A stretch of 64,000 nucleotides of DNA, taken from positions 1,488,001 to 1,552,000 of the forward strand of contig NZ_LT629788.1 of the NCBI RefSeq assembly GCF_900105805.1. Direction: 5' to 3'. Position numbers and translations under genes: made by a program. The DNA comes from Pseudomonas moraviensis (GTDB lineage Bacteria; Pseudomonadota; Gammaproteobacteria; Pseudomonadales; Pseudomonadaceae). This document shows positions 33,627 through 43,006 of this stretch, one piece after another. Under the pieces are notes generated by a model that ran no database searches, was not told where the DNA came from, and saw only the letters and a program-made list of their open reading frames with translations. The first letter of the stretch is position 1. Each line of letters opens with the position of its first letter.

Positions 33627-34604
33627 TCAGTTTTGCCAAGTAGAGGCATTCACCAGATTCGCCGGCCGCTGCCCACCCAGCGCCGCCAACAGATTCTCCA
33701 CCGCACACCGCGCCATCGCCTCGCGCGTCTCATGGGTCGCCGAGCCCATGTGCGGCGTCGCCACCACATTGCTCAACTGCAACAATGGTGAATCATGATT
33801 CAACGGCTCGCGCTCGAACACATCCAGCCCCGCCGCGCGAATACGCTTGTTGCGCAATGCCTCGACCATCGCTGCTTCATCGACCACTTTGCCGCGAGAG
33901 ATATTGATGAAAATGCTCTCCGGGCGCATCAGCGCAAACTGTTCGGTGCCGATCAAGCGTTCGGTCTGCGCCGTCAGCGGCAAGGTCAGGCAAATGAAAT
34001 CAGCCTGCTGTAACAATTCTTCGAGGCTTCGATACTGCGCATCAAAACGCGCCTCGACCGCCGGCTTGCGCGACTGGCTGTGATAGATCACCGGCATGCC
34101 AAAGCCGAAATGCCCACGCTGCGCCAGCGCTTCGCCGATACGGCCCATGCCGATAATGCCCAAGGTCTTGCCATGCACATCGGTGCCGAAATGCGCCGGG
34201 CCGATGTTGCGACTCCATTGGCCGCCACGGACCATGTTCGCCAGTTCGACCACGCGCCGGGCAGCGGCGAGGATCAGCGCGAAACCGGTGTCGGCAGTGG
34301 TTTCGGTGAGCACATCCGGCGTGTTGGTCAGCAGAATCCCGCGCCGGCTCAGATAATCAATATCGTAGTTATCGACACCGACGGAAACGCTGGCAATCGC
34401 CTCCAGCTGCGGCGCCAGATCCAGCAGCGCCGCATCGAGTTTGAGGCTGGCGCCGAGCAAACCGTGGGCGCGGGGCAGGGCATCGCGCAACTGCATGAGG
34501 CCATCGGCGTCGAGGCTTTCGATCTGCGTCACGTCAAACTGCGCTTGCAGGCGCGCCATCAGCGCGGGCGAGAGTTTCTTGTACAGCACGACCTGTTTTT
34601 TCAT
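33627..34604 (-). CDS. kguD: 2-ketogluconate-6-phosphate reductase (2-hydroxyacid dehydrogenase family)
   Basis: The ATG at 34604 follows AAAGGAT and gives 325 aa; a frame to 34673 has no ribosome site. The NAD(P) loop is LGIIGMGRIGEALAQRG. The catalytic Arg (NISRGKVVDEAAM), Glu (GLDVFEREPL) and His (TPHMGSATHETRE) of D-2-hydroxyacid dehydrogenases are all present. As the last gene of kguEKTD it should reduce 2-keto-6-phosphogluconate to 6-phosphogluconate, the entry to the Entner-Doudoroff pathway. It starts 13 nt after kguT. Confidence 0.9.
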   Translation of the reverse strand: MKKQVVLYKKLSPALMARLQAQFDVTQIESLDADGLMQLRDALPRAHGLLGASLKLDAALLDLAPQLEAIASVSVGVDNYDIDYLSRRGILLTNTPDVLTETTADTGFALILAAARRVVELANMVRGGQWSRNIGPAHFGTDVHGKTLGIIGMGRIGEALAQRGHFGFGMPVIYHSQSRKPAVEARFDAQYRSLEELLQQADFICLTLPLTAQTERLIGTEQFALMRPESIFINISRGKVVDEAAMVEALRNKRIRAAGLDVFEREPLNHDSPLLQLSNVVATPHMGSATHETREAMARCAVENLLAALGGQRPANLVNASTWQN

Positions 34605-34617
34605 GGCAAAAATCCTT

Positions 34618-35916
34618 TCAGGAATGCGCCGGCACACGCGGTGTGGCGACGGCTTTGGCGACGACGCGATCACTGGCGCCGGGCTTGAGGAAAATCGTCA
34701 GCACCACCGACAGCAGCAACGCGCCGCTCATCAACAGATAGGAAGCGCCGGGCGAACCGGTGGAGCTGTTCAGATAACCGACCAGATATGAACCGCCGAA
34801 CGAGCCGAGCGCGCCCATGCTGTTGATCAGCGCCATGGCACCGCCCGCGACGTTGGCCGGCAGGATTTCCGGAACAATGGCGAAGAACGGCCCGTACGGC
34901 GCGTACATGCAGGCGCCGGCGATCACCAGCAGTGTGTACGACCACCAGAAATGTTCGGCGCCCAAGGCATAGGAGCCGTAGAACGCAATCGAGGCGATCA
35001 GCAGCGGCGGCCAGACGAAGCGTTTGCGCTTCTGCAATTTGTCCGAGCCCCACGACACCGCGAGCATGCCGATCACCGCCGCCAGATACGGCAGCGCCGA
35101 CAGCCAGCCAGCCTCGATCATGTCCATCTGCGCGCCTGCCTTGAGGATCGACGGCAGCCACAAAACGAAGCCGTAAACGCCGATGCTCCAGCAGAAGAAC
35201 TGCAGCGCCAGGATGATCACCTTCGGCGAACGGAATGCCTCAGCGTAATTCTTCACCGCTTTGATACCGACCTGCTCGGCGGCGAGGGCGCTTTCCAGAT
35301 CGTGTTTTTCCTGATCGTTGAGCCACTTGGCCTGGGCCGGACGATCATCGGCCAGTCGCCACCAGATAAAGGCCCACAGAACCGCCGGCAGACCTTCAAT
35401 GATGAACATCCAGCGCCAGCTGAAATGCTGCACCAGATAACCGGAGACCACTGACATCCACAGCATGGTCACCGGGTTGCCGAGGATCAGAAAGGTATTG
35501 GCGCGCGAGCGTTCGGCCCGGGTGAACCAGTGGCAGAGATAGACCAGCATCGCCGGCATCACCGCCGCTTCGACCACGCCGAGCATGAAGCGGATGACGA
35601 TCAGCCAATAGGCGTTGGAGACCACGCCGGTCAACGTGGCGAGACCGCCCCAGAGGATCAGGCTGACGAAAATCAGCTTCTTCACACTGTGCTTTTGCGC
35701 GTAGATCGCGCCCGGTACCTGGAAGAAAAAGTAACCGAGAAAGAACAACGCACCGAGCAGCGAGGACAGGCCCGGTGTGATCATCAGGTCTTCGGCCATG
35801 CCCGACGCAGCGGCGAAGCCGTAGTTGGCGCGATCGAGATAGGCCAGGCTGTATGTGATGAACACGATCGGCATGATGTACCACCAGCGGCGGGTGGCGA
35901 GGGTTGCGGTTTTCAT
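34618..35916 (-). CDS. kguT: 2-ketogluconate MFS transporter
   Basis: The 432-aa protein has twelve predicted helices and the ACS-family start MKTATLATRRWWYIMPIVFI followed by LAYLDRANYGFA. AGGAG lies 8 nt before the ATG. Neighbours kguK (57 nt upstream) and kguD (13 nt downstream) define its role in uptake of 2-ketogluconate made in the periplasm from glucose. The IKNYAEAFRSPKV-type cytoplasmic loop between helices 6 and 7 is the usual one for this branch. A REPIN lies at the kguK/kguT junction inside the operon. Confidence 0.9.
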   Translation of the reverse strand: MKTATLATRRWWYIMPIVFITYSLAYLDRANYGFAAASGMAEDLMITPGLSSLLGALFFLGYFFFQVPGAIYAQKHSVKKLIFVSLILWGGLATLTGVVSNAYWLIVIRFMLGVVEAAVMPAMLVYLCHWFTRAERSRANTFLILGNPVTMLWMSVVSGYLVQHFSWRWMFIIEGLPAVLWAFIWWRLADDRPAQAKWLNDQEKHDLESALAAEQVGIKAVKNYAEAFRSPKVIILALQFFCWSIGVYGFVLWLPSILKAGAQMDMIEAGWLSALPYLAAVIGMLAVSWGSDKLQKRKRFVWPPLLIASIAFYGSYALGAEHFWWSYTLLVIAGACMYAPYGPFFAIVPEILPANVAGGAMALINSMGALGSFGGSYLVGYLNSSTGSPGASYLLMSGALLLSVVLTIFLKPGASDRVVAKAVATPRVPAHS

Positions 35917-35973
35917 CGGTGTGACTCCTGAGCTTGTTGTTTTTGTCGCAGCAGGTTCAAAAATTTGCGTTGC

Positions 35974-36993
35974 CTAGGCAGGCCTCTTCGCGAGCAGGCT
36001 CGCTCCCACATTTGATACGCGTTGCCCTGTGGGAGCGAGCCTGCTCGCGAAGGCGGATTCAAATTCAATCGATAACTCCAGACGGGTTGGAAGGCCCTCC
36101 ATATCCCCGCGACTCTGCACCGCGCGACTGCCAATCCAGTTCGCCCGCTGCACCGCCTCGGCAAAACTTTGATGCTCGAGAAGGGCGCTGATCATCCCCA
36201 CCGCAAAGCCATCTCCGGCACCCACCGTATCGACCACGTTGATCACCGGCACGCCGGCGACAAAACCCTGATCCAGCTGCGTCCGGTAGTAAGCGCCTTC
36301 AGGCCCGAGCTTGATCGCCACCGCTTCCGCACCTTGATCAAGATAAAACGCAGCGATGTCCGCCGGGTCGTCAAAACCGGTGAGCAAACGACCTTCGCTC
36401 AAACCCGGCAGCACCCAATGGGCAAGGGCGGCGAGGCGGTTGATCTCGCGGATCATCTCGCCCTCGCTGGCCCAAAGGCTCGGGCGCAGGTTCGGATCGA
36501 ACGACACACTGCGTCCGGCGTTGCGCATGCGGGTCATCAGTTCGAAGGACATTTCCCGCGCCGAAGCCGACAGCGCCGGCGGAATGCCGGTGGCGTGCAG
36601 ATGGCGGGCGCTGAGCAGGTTGTCGGTGACGGAGCGCGGCGACAGATGACTGGCCGCGGAGCCACGGCGGAAATACTCGACTTGCGGGTCGCTGCCATCG
36701 TCATTGCGCGATTTGAACTGGAACCCGGTCGGATGGGTTTTATCGATTTCAACGTGGCTGCAATCCAGACCTTCCTTGATCAGCGTCTCGACCACAAAGC
36801 GCCCGAGTGAATCATTACCGACGCGGCTCAGCCACGCGACATTGAAACCCAGCCGCGACAAGCCGATCGCGACATTGCTGTCGGCCCCGGCAATACGTTT
36901 ATGAAACTGCTCGACCTTCGCCAGATCACCGGTCTGCTCGGCAACCAGCATCGCCATGGTTTCACCGAAAGAAAGAATATCGATCTCAGACAT
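35974..36993 (-). CDS. kguK: 2-ketogluconokinase (PfkB family) with REP-encoded C-terminal tail
   Basis: The 339-aa sugar kinase begins MSEIDILSFGETMAMLVAEQ and has the PfkB signatures AGADSNVAIGLSRLG and DTVGAGDGFAVGMISALLEH with catalytic Asp. It phosphorylates 2-ketogluconate. It overlaps kguE by 8 bp. The last ~25 residues (FASRLAPTGQRVSNVGASLL...) are read from the REPIN at 35982-36056, so the original stop seems lost or replaced by the repeat. The catalytic domain is complete, so activity is probably unaffected. Confidence 0.9.
   Translation of the reverse strand: MSEIDILSFGETMAMLVAEQTGDLAKVEQFHKRIAGADSNVAIGLSRLGFNVAWLSRVGNDSLGRFVVETLIKEGLDCSHVEIDKTHPTGFQFKSRNDDGSDPQVEYFRRGSAASHLSPRSVTDNLLSARHLHATGIPPALSASAREMSFELMTRMRNAGRSVSFDPNLRPSLWASEGEMIREINRLAALAHWVLPGLSEGRLLTGFDDPADIAAFYLDQGAEAVAIKLGPEGAYYRTQLDQGFVAGVPVINVVDTVGAGDGFAVGMISALLEHQSFAEAVQRANWIGSRAVQSRGDMEGLPTRLELSIEFESAFASRLAPTGQRVSNVGASLLAKRPA
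35982..36056. repeat. REPIN, family B copy 3, overlapping the end of kguK
   Basis: TTCGCGAGCAGGCTCGCTCC and GGAGCGAGCCTGCTCGCGAA are inverted arms with a ~25-nt centre. Unlike most copies it lies inside an operon and encodes the kguK C-terminal residues. Confidence 0.9.
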
Positions 36994-37768
36994 GAGCTGG
37001 CTCCAGGCGCGATTGCCCCAGGCGGGCGAGGGCGGCGACGTGTTCGCGGGTCAGTTGCACCAGGTCATCGCCTTGCAACGGGTATTCGGCGGCGCGCATA
37101 ACGCCTTGGTCCATGTGCCGCAGCAGTTGTTCCCACAGATGCAGGTCGCTGATGGCTGGCGGTACGGCGACCAGTTTGCCGTCGGCTCGGCGCGCAACGG
37201 CCTTGCAATGCACATAACCGACATGTCGCCCCAGCGCGCGGGCGGCACTGGCGGCGGACTGGTCCTGCCAATGCCAGTTGCCAATGTCGAAGGTCATTTT
37301 GATCGGCAGGTGGTGCTGTTCGACGGCGGCGAAGAAACGCTGAAACGGCTCAATGCGCCCGCCATGCAAGGTCTGGTCGTTCTCTACCAGCAATTGCACC
37401 GGGCTTTGCTGGAGTCGCTCGGCCAGCGCCTGCAAATCAGAGTTGTCGGTGAAGTAGCCGAGCGACACTTTCAGCCATTTCGACCCGAACGCTTGGGCCT
37501 GTTGCAGCGCAGTAATCAATTCGGGATTCGGCTGCGCTTGCCCTGCGAGCCACAGTTCGGTGGGCGAGGAATAAATGCTTTGCAGGCCTTGCGCTTGCGT
37601 GGCCTGGGCCAGTTGCGCCGGATCCTCACGGGTCAACAGCTCTTCACGCCACTCGATGCGATTGGCCCCGGCCGCCGCGAGAATATCGATGAAGGAATCC
37701 TGGCCACGCTGGCGCACAAGATCGGCACCGTAGCTGGACAGACTGATGGAAACGGCTGGTTTGTTCAT
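36986..37768 (-). CDS. kguE: KguE, sugar isomerase/epimerase-like TIM-barrel protein of the 2-ketogluconate operon
   Basis: The 260-aa protein begins MNKPAVSISLSSYGADLVRQ. It contains metal-site-like residues in IEWREELL, LLVENDQ, MTFDIGNWHW and VGYVHCK, the pattern of xylose-isomerase-like epimerases. It is the first gene of kguEKTD, and its start is just downstream of a perfect PtxS operator. The precise reaction of KguE is not settled; an epimerase or aldolase-like role is assumed from the fold. The ribosome site before the ATG is poor. Confidence 0.88.
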   Translation of the reverse strand: MNKPAVSISLSSYGADLVRQRGQDSFIDILAAAGANRIEWREELLTREDPAQLAQATQAQGLQSIYSSPTELWLAGQAQPNPELITALQQAQAFGSKWLKVSLGYFTDNSDLQALAERLQQSPVQLLVENDQTLHGGRIEPFQRFFAAVEQHHLPIKMTFDIGNWHWQDQSAASAARALGRHVGYVHCKAVARRADGKLVAVPPAISDLHLWEQLLRHMDQGVMRAAEYPLQGDDLVQLTREHVAALARLGQSRLEPAHV

Positions 37769-37781
37769 TGTTATTGACCTC

Positions 37782-37795
37782 TGAAACCGGTTTCA
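37782..37795. promoter_or_regulatory. PtxS operator upstream of kguE
   Basis: TGAAACCGGTTTCA is a perfect 14-bp palindrome identical to the operator described for PtxS of Pseudomonas. It lies 13 nt upstream of the kguE start, where bound repressor would block transcription of kguEKTD until 2-ketogluconate is present. Confidence 0.93.
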
Positions 37796-37839
37796 TTTTT
37801 GTTCAAAAAAATATCGGGTGTTTCTGCGTTGTTCTCTCG

Positions 37840-37916
37840 GACGCTATCGCGAGCAGGCTCACTCCTACGTTTGCAATGCATTCCCCTGTAGGAGTGAGCC
37901 TGCTCGCGATAGCGTC
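37840..37916. repeat. REPIN, family B copy 4
   Basis: GACGCTATCGCGAGCAGGCT... and its complement form ~29-bp perfect arms around a 19-nt centre. It fills the gap between the ptxS stop and the kguE promoter. Confidence 0.92.
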
Positions 37917-37919
37917 AGC

Positions 37920-38948
37920 TCAAACACCACAAATCCCAAGAGTAGACCCCCGCTCAATCAGCTCCGGCGCAAAATCCATCACCCGCGCCACCTCGTTATC
38001 CCCGCGCAGGCGCCTGAGCAGACACTCAAACGCCCACGCACCAATCTCTTGCGTCGGCTGCGCCAGCGCAGTAATCCCGCTGCCCACCAACGGATACCAA
38101 TCCAGATCATCCAGGGCGATAAGCCCCACATCCTCGAACAACCGGCAACCGATTTGGCGCAACGCTGTAGTCGCGGCTAACGCTGCCACACCATTGGCGC
38201 AAAACAGTGCTTTCGGCCCTGCATTGGTCGTGTTCATGAACTGCTGAAGTTGGCTCGCCAGACCCTCACCGGTTTCAACAACTGCCCCGGTTAACCCCGA
38301 GCGCTGCGCGATCTGCGCCTGGAAACTGCTGACCCGTTCGATCCGCGAACTGGTGCCATCAAACGGTTCGGTGATTAATAGAACATCGCGATACCCTCGC
38401 TGCCCGAGGTGCGCGAGCGCCATCTCCACCGCTTGCGGGTTATTCAGCCCGACCATGTCGCTGTCGAGGCCGTCCACCTTGCGATCCACCAGCACCAGCG
38501 GCATCTCGCGGCGCAGTTCGTGCAATTCGTCACGGTGGTGGCCAAGCGTGTTCACGATCAGCCCTTCTATGTTGTACGAGCGCAACAGCGCCAGATGCTG
38601 GCGTTCCTGCTCGTCATCGCGGTCGGTGTTGCACACCACCAGGCTGTAACCGTGCGCACGGCAGGCGGTTTCCACCCCGTGCATCACGGCAATTGAATAA
38701 GGGTTACGGATATCGGCGACGAGCATGCCGATCAGGCGAGTGCGCCCGCGTTTGAGCCCACGGGCCATCTGGTTCGGGCGGTAGCCAAGTTCGCTGATGG
38801 CCTGCTCGATGCGCAGGGCGATTGCTTCGGAGAGCAGGGCGCGGTCATCACCGATGAAGCGCGATACGCTGGCCTTGGACACGCCTGCGCGTTCGGCGAC
38901 ATCGAGCATGGTGACGCGGCTGCGCTGGGCGGCGGAAAAGTCGTGCAC
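37920..38948 (-). CDS. ptxS: LacI-family repressor PtxS (GTG start)
   Basis: Taking GTG at 38948 gives 342 aa starting M-HDFSAAQRSRVTMLDVAER, matching PtxS; the open frame extends to 39263 without support. The LacI helix-turn-helix is MLDVAERAGVSKASVSRFIG, the hinge helix is RPNQMARGLKRGRTRL and the effector-binding domain fills residues ~65-342. PtxS represses kguEKTD and its own gene and is released by 2-ketogluconate. Perfect operators occur before both ptxS and kguE. Gene order ptxS-kguEKTD is the usual Pseudomonas arrangement. Confidence 0.94.
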   Translation of the reverse strand: MHDFSAAQRSRVTMLDVAERAGVSKASVSRFIGDDRALLSEAIALRIEQAISELGYRPNQMARGLKRGRTRLIGMLVADIRNPYSIAVMHGVETACRAHGYSLVVCNTDRDDEQERQHLALLRSYNIEGLIVNTLGHHRDELHELRREMPLVLVDRKVDGLDSDMVGLNNPQAVEMALAHLGQRGYRDVLLITEPFDGTSSRIERVSSFQAQIAQRSGLTGAVVETGEGLASQLQQFMNTTNAGPKALFCANGVAALAATTALRQIGCRLFEDVGLIALDDLDWYPLVGSGITALAQPTQEIGAWAFECLLRRLRGDNEVARVMDFAPELIERGSTLGICGV

Positions 38949-38998
38949 GGTCTTAAACCTTGTTATTGGATTTATAGGCCCAAGGCGGAAAGATGCCC

Positions 38999-39012
38999 TG
39001 AAACCGGTTTCA
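38999..39012. promoter_or_regulatory. PtxS operator upstream of ptxS
   Basis: A second exact TGAAACCGGTTTCA lies 50 nt upstream of the ptxS GTG start, consistent with autoregulation. The two operators are about 1.2 kb apart, so DNA looping between them is possible. Confidence 0.93.
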
Positions 39013-39088
39013 GGAAACACCAGAAACAAATAGGGCGTCAAGTGAATGATCGTGAGATTGCCCGCTGATACCGACGGGCGGGCGCTGC

Positions 39089-39730
39089 CTACCCGAATAA
39101 TCCGGCGGCGATGTTGATCGAAAAACCCAGAATCGCAGTGTTGAACACAAAGCCGATCAGGGACTGCGCCAGTACGATTTTGCGGATGCCCCGCGTCGCT
39201 ACGCCCACATCCGACGTTTGGACCGCGACGCCGACAGTGAACGAGAAGTACAGAAAATCCCAATAATTAGGGGTGGTCAGACCTTCGGCGAAACGCAGGG
39301 CCGGGTCCTTGCCGTCCCAGGTGTAAAACAGCCTGGCGTAGTGCACACAGAAAATCACCCCGATCAGCAGCCATGAACCGATTACCGTGAGTGCTGTGAA
39401 CGCGTAATGGAGCAGTTTGTGGGTGCTATCCAGATCCTTGCTGCCGGCCAGTTCGAAGGTGATGGTGGCCAGACTCGCCAGCGCGGCAATGCACACCACG
39501 AACAACACCAGGCCGGCGTTTTCGTCTTCGACTTCAGCGATGCGTTTGACGTCCGGGGCCTTGGCGCGCACGGTCAGCCAGAACATCAGGATCAGGTAAG
39601 TCCAGACACCGGCGTTCCAGCCGATGAGGATTTTGCTGACGATCGAATCGGCGGGGAACAGCAGGCCGGTGGCGAGTCCGAGCAGAGCGGCGGCGGAGAG
39701 GCGAGGGTGGGTGCGGGCGAGGAAGCGCAT
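39089..39730 (-). CDS. DUF1345 integral membrane protein
   Basis: The 213-aa product starts MRFLARTHPRLSAAALLGLA and has about five predicted membrane helices. The segment YWDFLYFSFTVGVAVQTSDV recalls the pore-helix region of two-helix channel-like proteins and is the marker I use for DUF1345. GAGT lies 6 nt before the ATG. It stands alone, between ptxS and a REPIN. Transport or channel function is only a guess. Confidence 0.8.
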   Translation of the reverse strand: MRFLARTHPRLSAAALLGLATGLLFPADSIVSKILIGWNAGVWTYLILMFWLTVRAKAPDVKRIAEVEDENAGLVLFVVCIAALASLATITFELAGSKDLDSTHKLLHYAFTALTVIGSWLLIGVIFCVHYARLFYTWDGKDPALRFAEGLTTPNYWDFLYFSFTVGVAVQTSDVGVATRGIRKIVLAQSLIGFVFNTAILGFSINIAAGLFG

Positions 39731-39785
39731 GGAGACTCACGTTGGAGAATGGTCTCTGCACCATAGCGTACGCAACACTGCTTTT

Positions 39786-39885
39786 GTAGGAGCTGCCGAT
39801 GGCTCGGGCCGCGATCGGACGATCTTTTGGTTTTAGCTTTTCAAGATCAAAAGATCGCAGCCTCGTTGCACTCGACAGCTCCTAC
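39786..39885. repeat. REPIN, family A copy 4
   Basis: Outer arms GTAGGAGCTG and CAGCTCCTAC enclose inner inverted pairs around GATCTTTTG and CAAAAGATC. It lies 7 nt after the stop of the RND pump gene and reaches nearly to the DUF1345 start. Confidence 0.88.
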
Positions 39886-39892
39886 ATTTGGA

Positions 39893-42800
39893 TCAGTGGG
39901 GTTTGGTGAATCGTTGTACGAGTTTCATCACTACGACGAAGAATACGGGTACGAAGATCACCGCCAGCGTCGCAGTAATCATCCCGCCGATCACGCCAGT
40001 GCCGATCGCCTGCTGGCTGGCCGAACTGGCACCCGTGGCAATCGCCAACGGCACCACGCCAAGAATGAACGCCAGCGACGTCATCACGATCGGTCGCAGA
40101 CGCAGACGCGCTGCCTGCAACGTCGCATCGATCAGGTCATGACCTTCGTCATACAGGCTCTTGGCGAACTCGATGATCAGGATCGCGTTCTTCGCCGACA
40201 GACCGATGATCGTGATCAAACCAACTTTGAAGAACACATCATTAGGCATCCCACGCAACGTTACAGCCAACACCGCACCGAGAACACCCAGCGGCACGAC
40301 CAGCAACACCGAGGTTGGAATCGACCAGCTCTCATACAGCGCCGCCAGACACAGGAACACCACCAGCAACGACAAACCGAGCAGGATCGGCGCCTGATTG
40401 CCGGACAAGCGTTCCTGCAACGACAGGCCGGTCCATTCCTGGCCCAGACCTTTCGGCCCTTGCGCCACCAGCCGTTCGATTTCCGCCATGGCCTCACCGG
40501 TACTGTGCCCCGCTGACGGTTCGCCGGAAATAGCAATGGCCGGGTAACCGTTGTAGCGGGTCAGCTGCGCCGGGCCTTGAATCCAGTTGGCCTGGACGAA
40601 CGCCGACAGCGGCACCATGCTCCCGGCGTTGTTGCGCACGTGCATTTTCAGCAAATCATCCACCTGACTGCGCTGATCACCTTCAGCTTGCACCACCACC
40701 CGCTGCATGCGGCCCTGATTGGGGAAATCGTTGATGTAGCTGGACCCCACTGCGGTGGATAACACGTTACCAATGTCGGCAAACGAAACGCCCAGGGCAT
40801 TCGCCTGTTTACGGTCGACGATCAGCTGCACTTGCGGCGCTTCGGCCAGCGCACTTTCGCGCACGTTCATCAGTACCGGACTTTTCTCGGCCGCGGCGAG
40901 CAGTTCCGTACGCGCCTGCATCAACGTCGCATGCCCGAGCCCACCACGATCCTGCAAGCGGAACTCGAAACCGCTGGACGTGCCGAGCCCATCCACCGGC
41001 GGCGGCAGTACCGAGAACGCCATGGCGTCCTTGATCTGGCTGAGGGCAGCGTTCGCCCGGTCAGCGATCGAACTGGCGGCATCCTCACTGCCGCGTTCCG
41101 ACCAATCCTTGAGGGTCGAAAACGCCAGCGCTGCGTTCTGTCCGCTACCGGAGAAGCTGAAACCGAGAATCACCACACTGTCACTGATCCCCGGCTCACC
41201 CGCGTTGTGCGCTTCGAGCTGTTCGGCCACTTGCACCGTGCGGTTCTTCGTCGCCCCCGGTGGCAGCTGGATATCGGTAATGGTGTAGCCCTGATCCTCG
41301 GTCGGCAGAAAAGAGGAGGGCAGGCGCGCAAAACATATCCCGAGCCCGATCAGCAGGACGACGTAGATCAACAGGTAGCGACCGGTGCGCTTCAGCGCAT
41401 AGCCGACCCAGCCCTGATAGCGATCGGTCAATTGCTCGAAACGACGATTGAACCAGCCAAAGAAGCCCGATTTCTCGTGATGTTCGCCCTTGCCAACAGG
41501 CTTGAGCAAGGTCGCGCACAAGGCCGGCGTCAGCGTCAGGGCGAGGAACGCCGAGAACAGGATCGAGGTGGCCATCGATAGCGAGAACTGCTGGTAGATC
41601 ACCCCGACCGACCCTTGCATGAACGCCATCGGAATAAACACTGCGACCAACACCAGAGTAATGCCGATGATCGCCCCGGTGATCTGCGTCATGGCCTTGC
41701 GCGTGGCTTCCTTGGGTGACAAGCCCTCGGTGGCCATGATCCGTTCGACGTTTTCCACCACGACGATGGCATCGTCGACCAGAATGCCGATGGCCAGCAC
41801 CATACCGAACATGGTCAGCACGTTGATCGAGAACCCCAGCGCCAGCATGGTCGCGAACGTGCCCATCAGCGCCACGGGCACCACCAGCGTCGGGATCAGC
41901 GTGTAGCGCACGTTCTGCAGGAACAGGAACATCACCGCAAACACCAGCAGCATCGCTTCGCCGAGGGTATAGATCACTTTGGTGATCGAGACCTTGACGA
42001 AGGGCGATGTGTCGTAAGGAATCTTGTATTCCACGCCGACCGGGAAGTAGCGCGCCAGCTCGTCCATCTTCGCCCGCACCAGCGTCGCGGTGTTCAGCGC
42101 GTTGGCACCTGGTGACAGTTGCACGCCGACGGCGGTGGACGGTTTACCGTTCAGGCGTGTGCCGAACTGGTATTCCTGACTGCCGATCTCCACCCGCGCG
42201 ACGTCACCGATGCGCACCGTGGAGCCATCGCGATTGGCCTTGAGCACGATGTCGGCGAATTCCTGGGGTGTCGACAATTGCCCTTTGACCAGAATCGTCG
42301 CGGTGATTTCCTGCGTTGAAGGTGACGGCAGATCACCGATGCTGCCGGCGGACACCTGGGCATTCTGCGCCACGATGGCTGAGTTGACGTCTGCCGGTGT
42401 CAGATTGAACGCGATCAGCTTCTGCGGATCGATCCAGATGCGCATGGCCCGTTCGGCGCCGTACAGCTGCGCCTTGCCGACCCCGTCCAGACGCTTGATC
42501 TCGTTCATCACGTTGCGCGCCAGGTAATCGCTGAGCGCGACGTCATCGAGCTTACCGTCGCTGGAGGTCAGGGTGATCAGCAACAGAAAACCGGAAGAAA
42601 CCTTCTCCACCTGCAGACCTTGCTGGTTGACCGCTTGCGGTAGACGCGACTCGACAACCTTCAGGCGGTTTTGCACGTCGACCTGCGCCAGCTCCGGGTT
42701 GGTGCCTGGCTGGAACGTGGCTTTGATCGTCGCGCTGCCAAGGCTGCTCTGCGATTCGAAATAGAGCAGGTGATCGGCACCGTTAAGCTCTTCCTCGATC

Positions 42801-42991
42801 AGGCTGACCACGCTTTCATCGACGGTTTGCGCCGAGGCGCCAGGGTAGACGGCGTAGATTTCGATCTGCGGCGGCGCGACGTCGGGGTATTGCGCCACCG
42901 GCAACTGTGGGATGGCCAGCGCACCGGCCAACAGGATGAACAACGCGACCACCCAGGCGAATACCGGGCGGTCGATAAAGAACTGCGGCAT
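39893..42991 (-). CDS. RND multidrug efflux permease (HAE-1 family, MexD-like)
   Basis: The 1032-aa inner-membrane protein begins MPQFFIDRPVFAWVVALFIL and has the twelve-helix RND layout with two large periplasmic loops. GMVLAIGILVDDAIVVVENV in TM4 holds the Asp pair for proton relay, and GLSAKNAILIIEFAK in TM10 holds the Lys. The sequence is closest in memory to MexD (QYPDVAPPQIEI, GFLLLITL, IWIDPQKLIAF). It extrudes drugs or solvents with the adaptor encoded 15 nt upstream. No outer-membrane channel gene is present here, so it must use one encoded elsewhere. Confidence 0.93.
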   Translation of the reverse strand: MPQFFIDRPVFAWVVALFILLAGALAIPQLPVAQYPDVAPPQIEIYAVYPGASAQTVDESVVSLIEEELNGADHLLYFESQSSLGSATIKATFQPGTNPELAQVDVQNRLKVVESRLPQAVNQQGLQVEKVSSGFLLLITLTSSDGKLDDVALSDYLARNVMNEIKRLDGVGKAQLYGAERAMRIWIDPQKLIAFNLTPADVNSAIVAQNAQVSAGSIGDLPSPSTQEITATILVKGQLSTPQEFADIVLKANRDGSTVRIGDVARVEIGSQEYQFGTRLNGKPSTAVGVQLSPGANALNTATLVRAKMDELARYFPVGVEYKIPYDTSPFVKVSITKVIYTLGEAMLLVFAVMFLFLQNVRYTLIPTLVVPVALMGTFATMLALGFSINVLTMFGMVLAIGILVDDAIVVVENVERIMATEGLSPKEATRKAMTQITGAIIGITLVLVAVFIPMAFMQGSVGVIYQQFSLSMATSILFSAFLALTLTPALCATLLKPVGKGEHHEKSGFFGWFNRRFEQLTDRYQGWVGYALKRTGRYLLIYVVLLIGLGICFARLPSSFLPTEDQGYTITDIQLPPGATKNRTVQVAEQLEAHNAGEPGISDSVVILGFSFSGSGQNAALAFSTLKDWSERGSEDAASSIADRANAALSQIKDAMAFSVLPPPVDGLGTSSGFEFRLQDRGGLGHATLMQARTELLAAAEKSPVLMNVRESALAEAPQVQLIVDRKQANALGVSFADIGNVLSTAVGSSYINDFPNQGRMQRVVVQAEGDQRSQVDDLLKMHVRNNAGSMVPLSAFVQANWIQGPAQLTRYNGYPAIAISGEPSAGHSTGEAMAEIERLVAQGPKGLGQEWTGLSLQERLSGNQAPILLGLSLLVVFLCLAALYESWSIPTSVLLVVPLGVLGAVLAVTLRGMPNDVFFKVGLITIIGLSAKNAILIIEFAKSLYDEGHDLIDATLQAARLRLRPIVMTSLAFILGVVPLAIATGASSASQQAIGTGVIGGMITATLAVIFVPVFFVVVMKLVQRFTKPH

Positions 42992-43006
42992 AGAAAAGCG
43001 TCCTGC

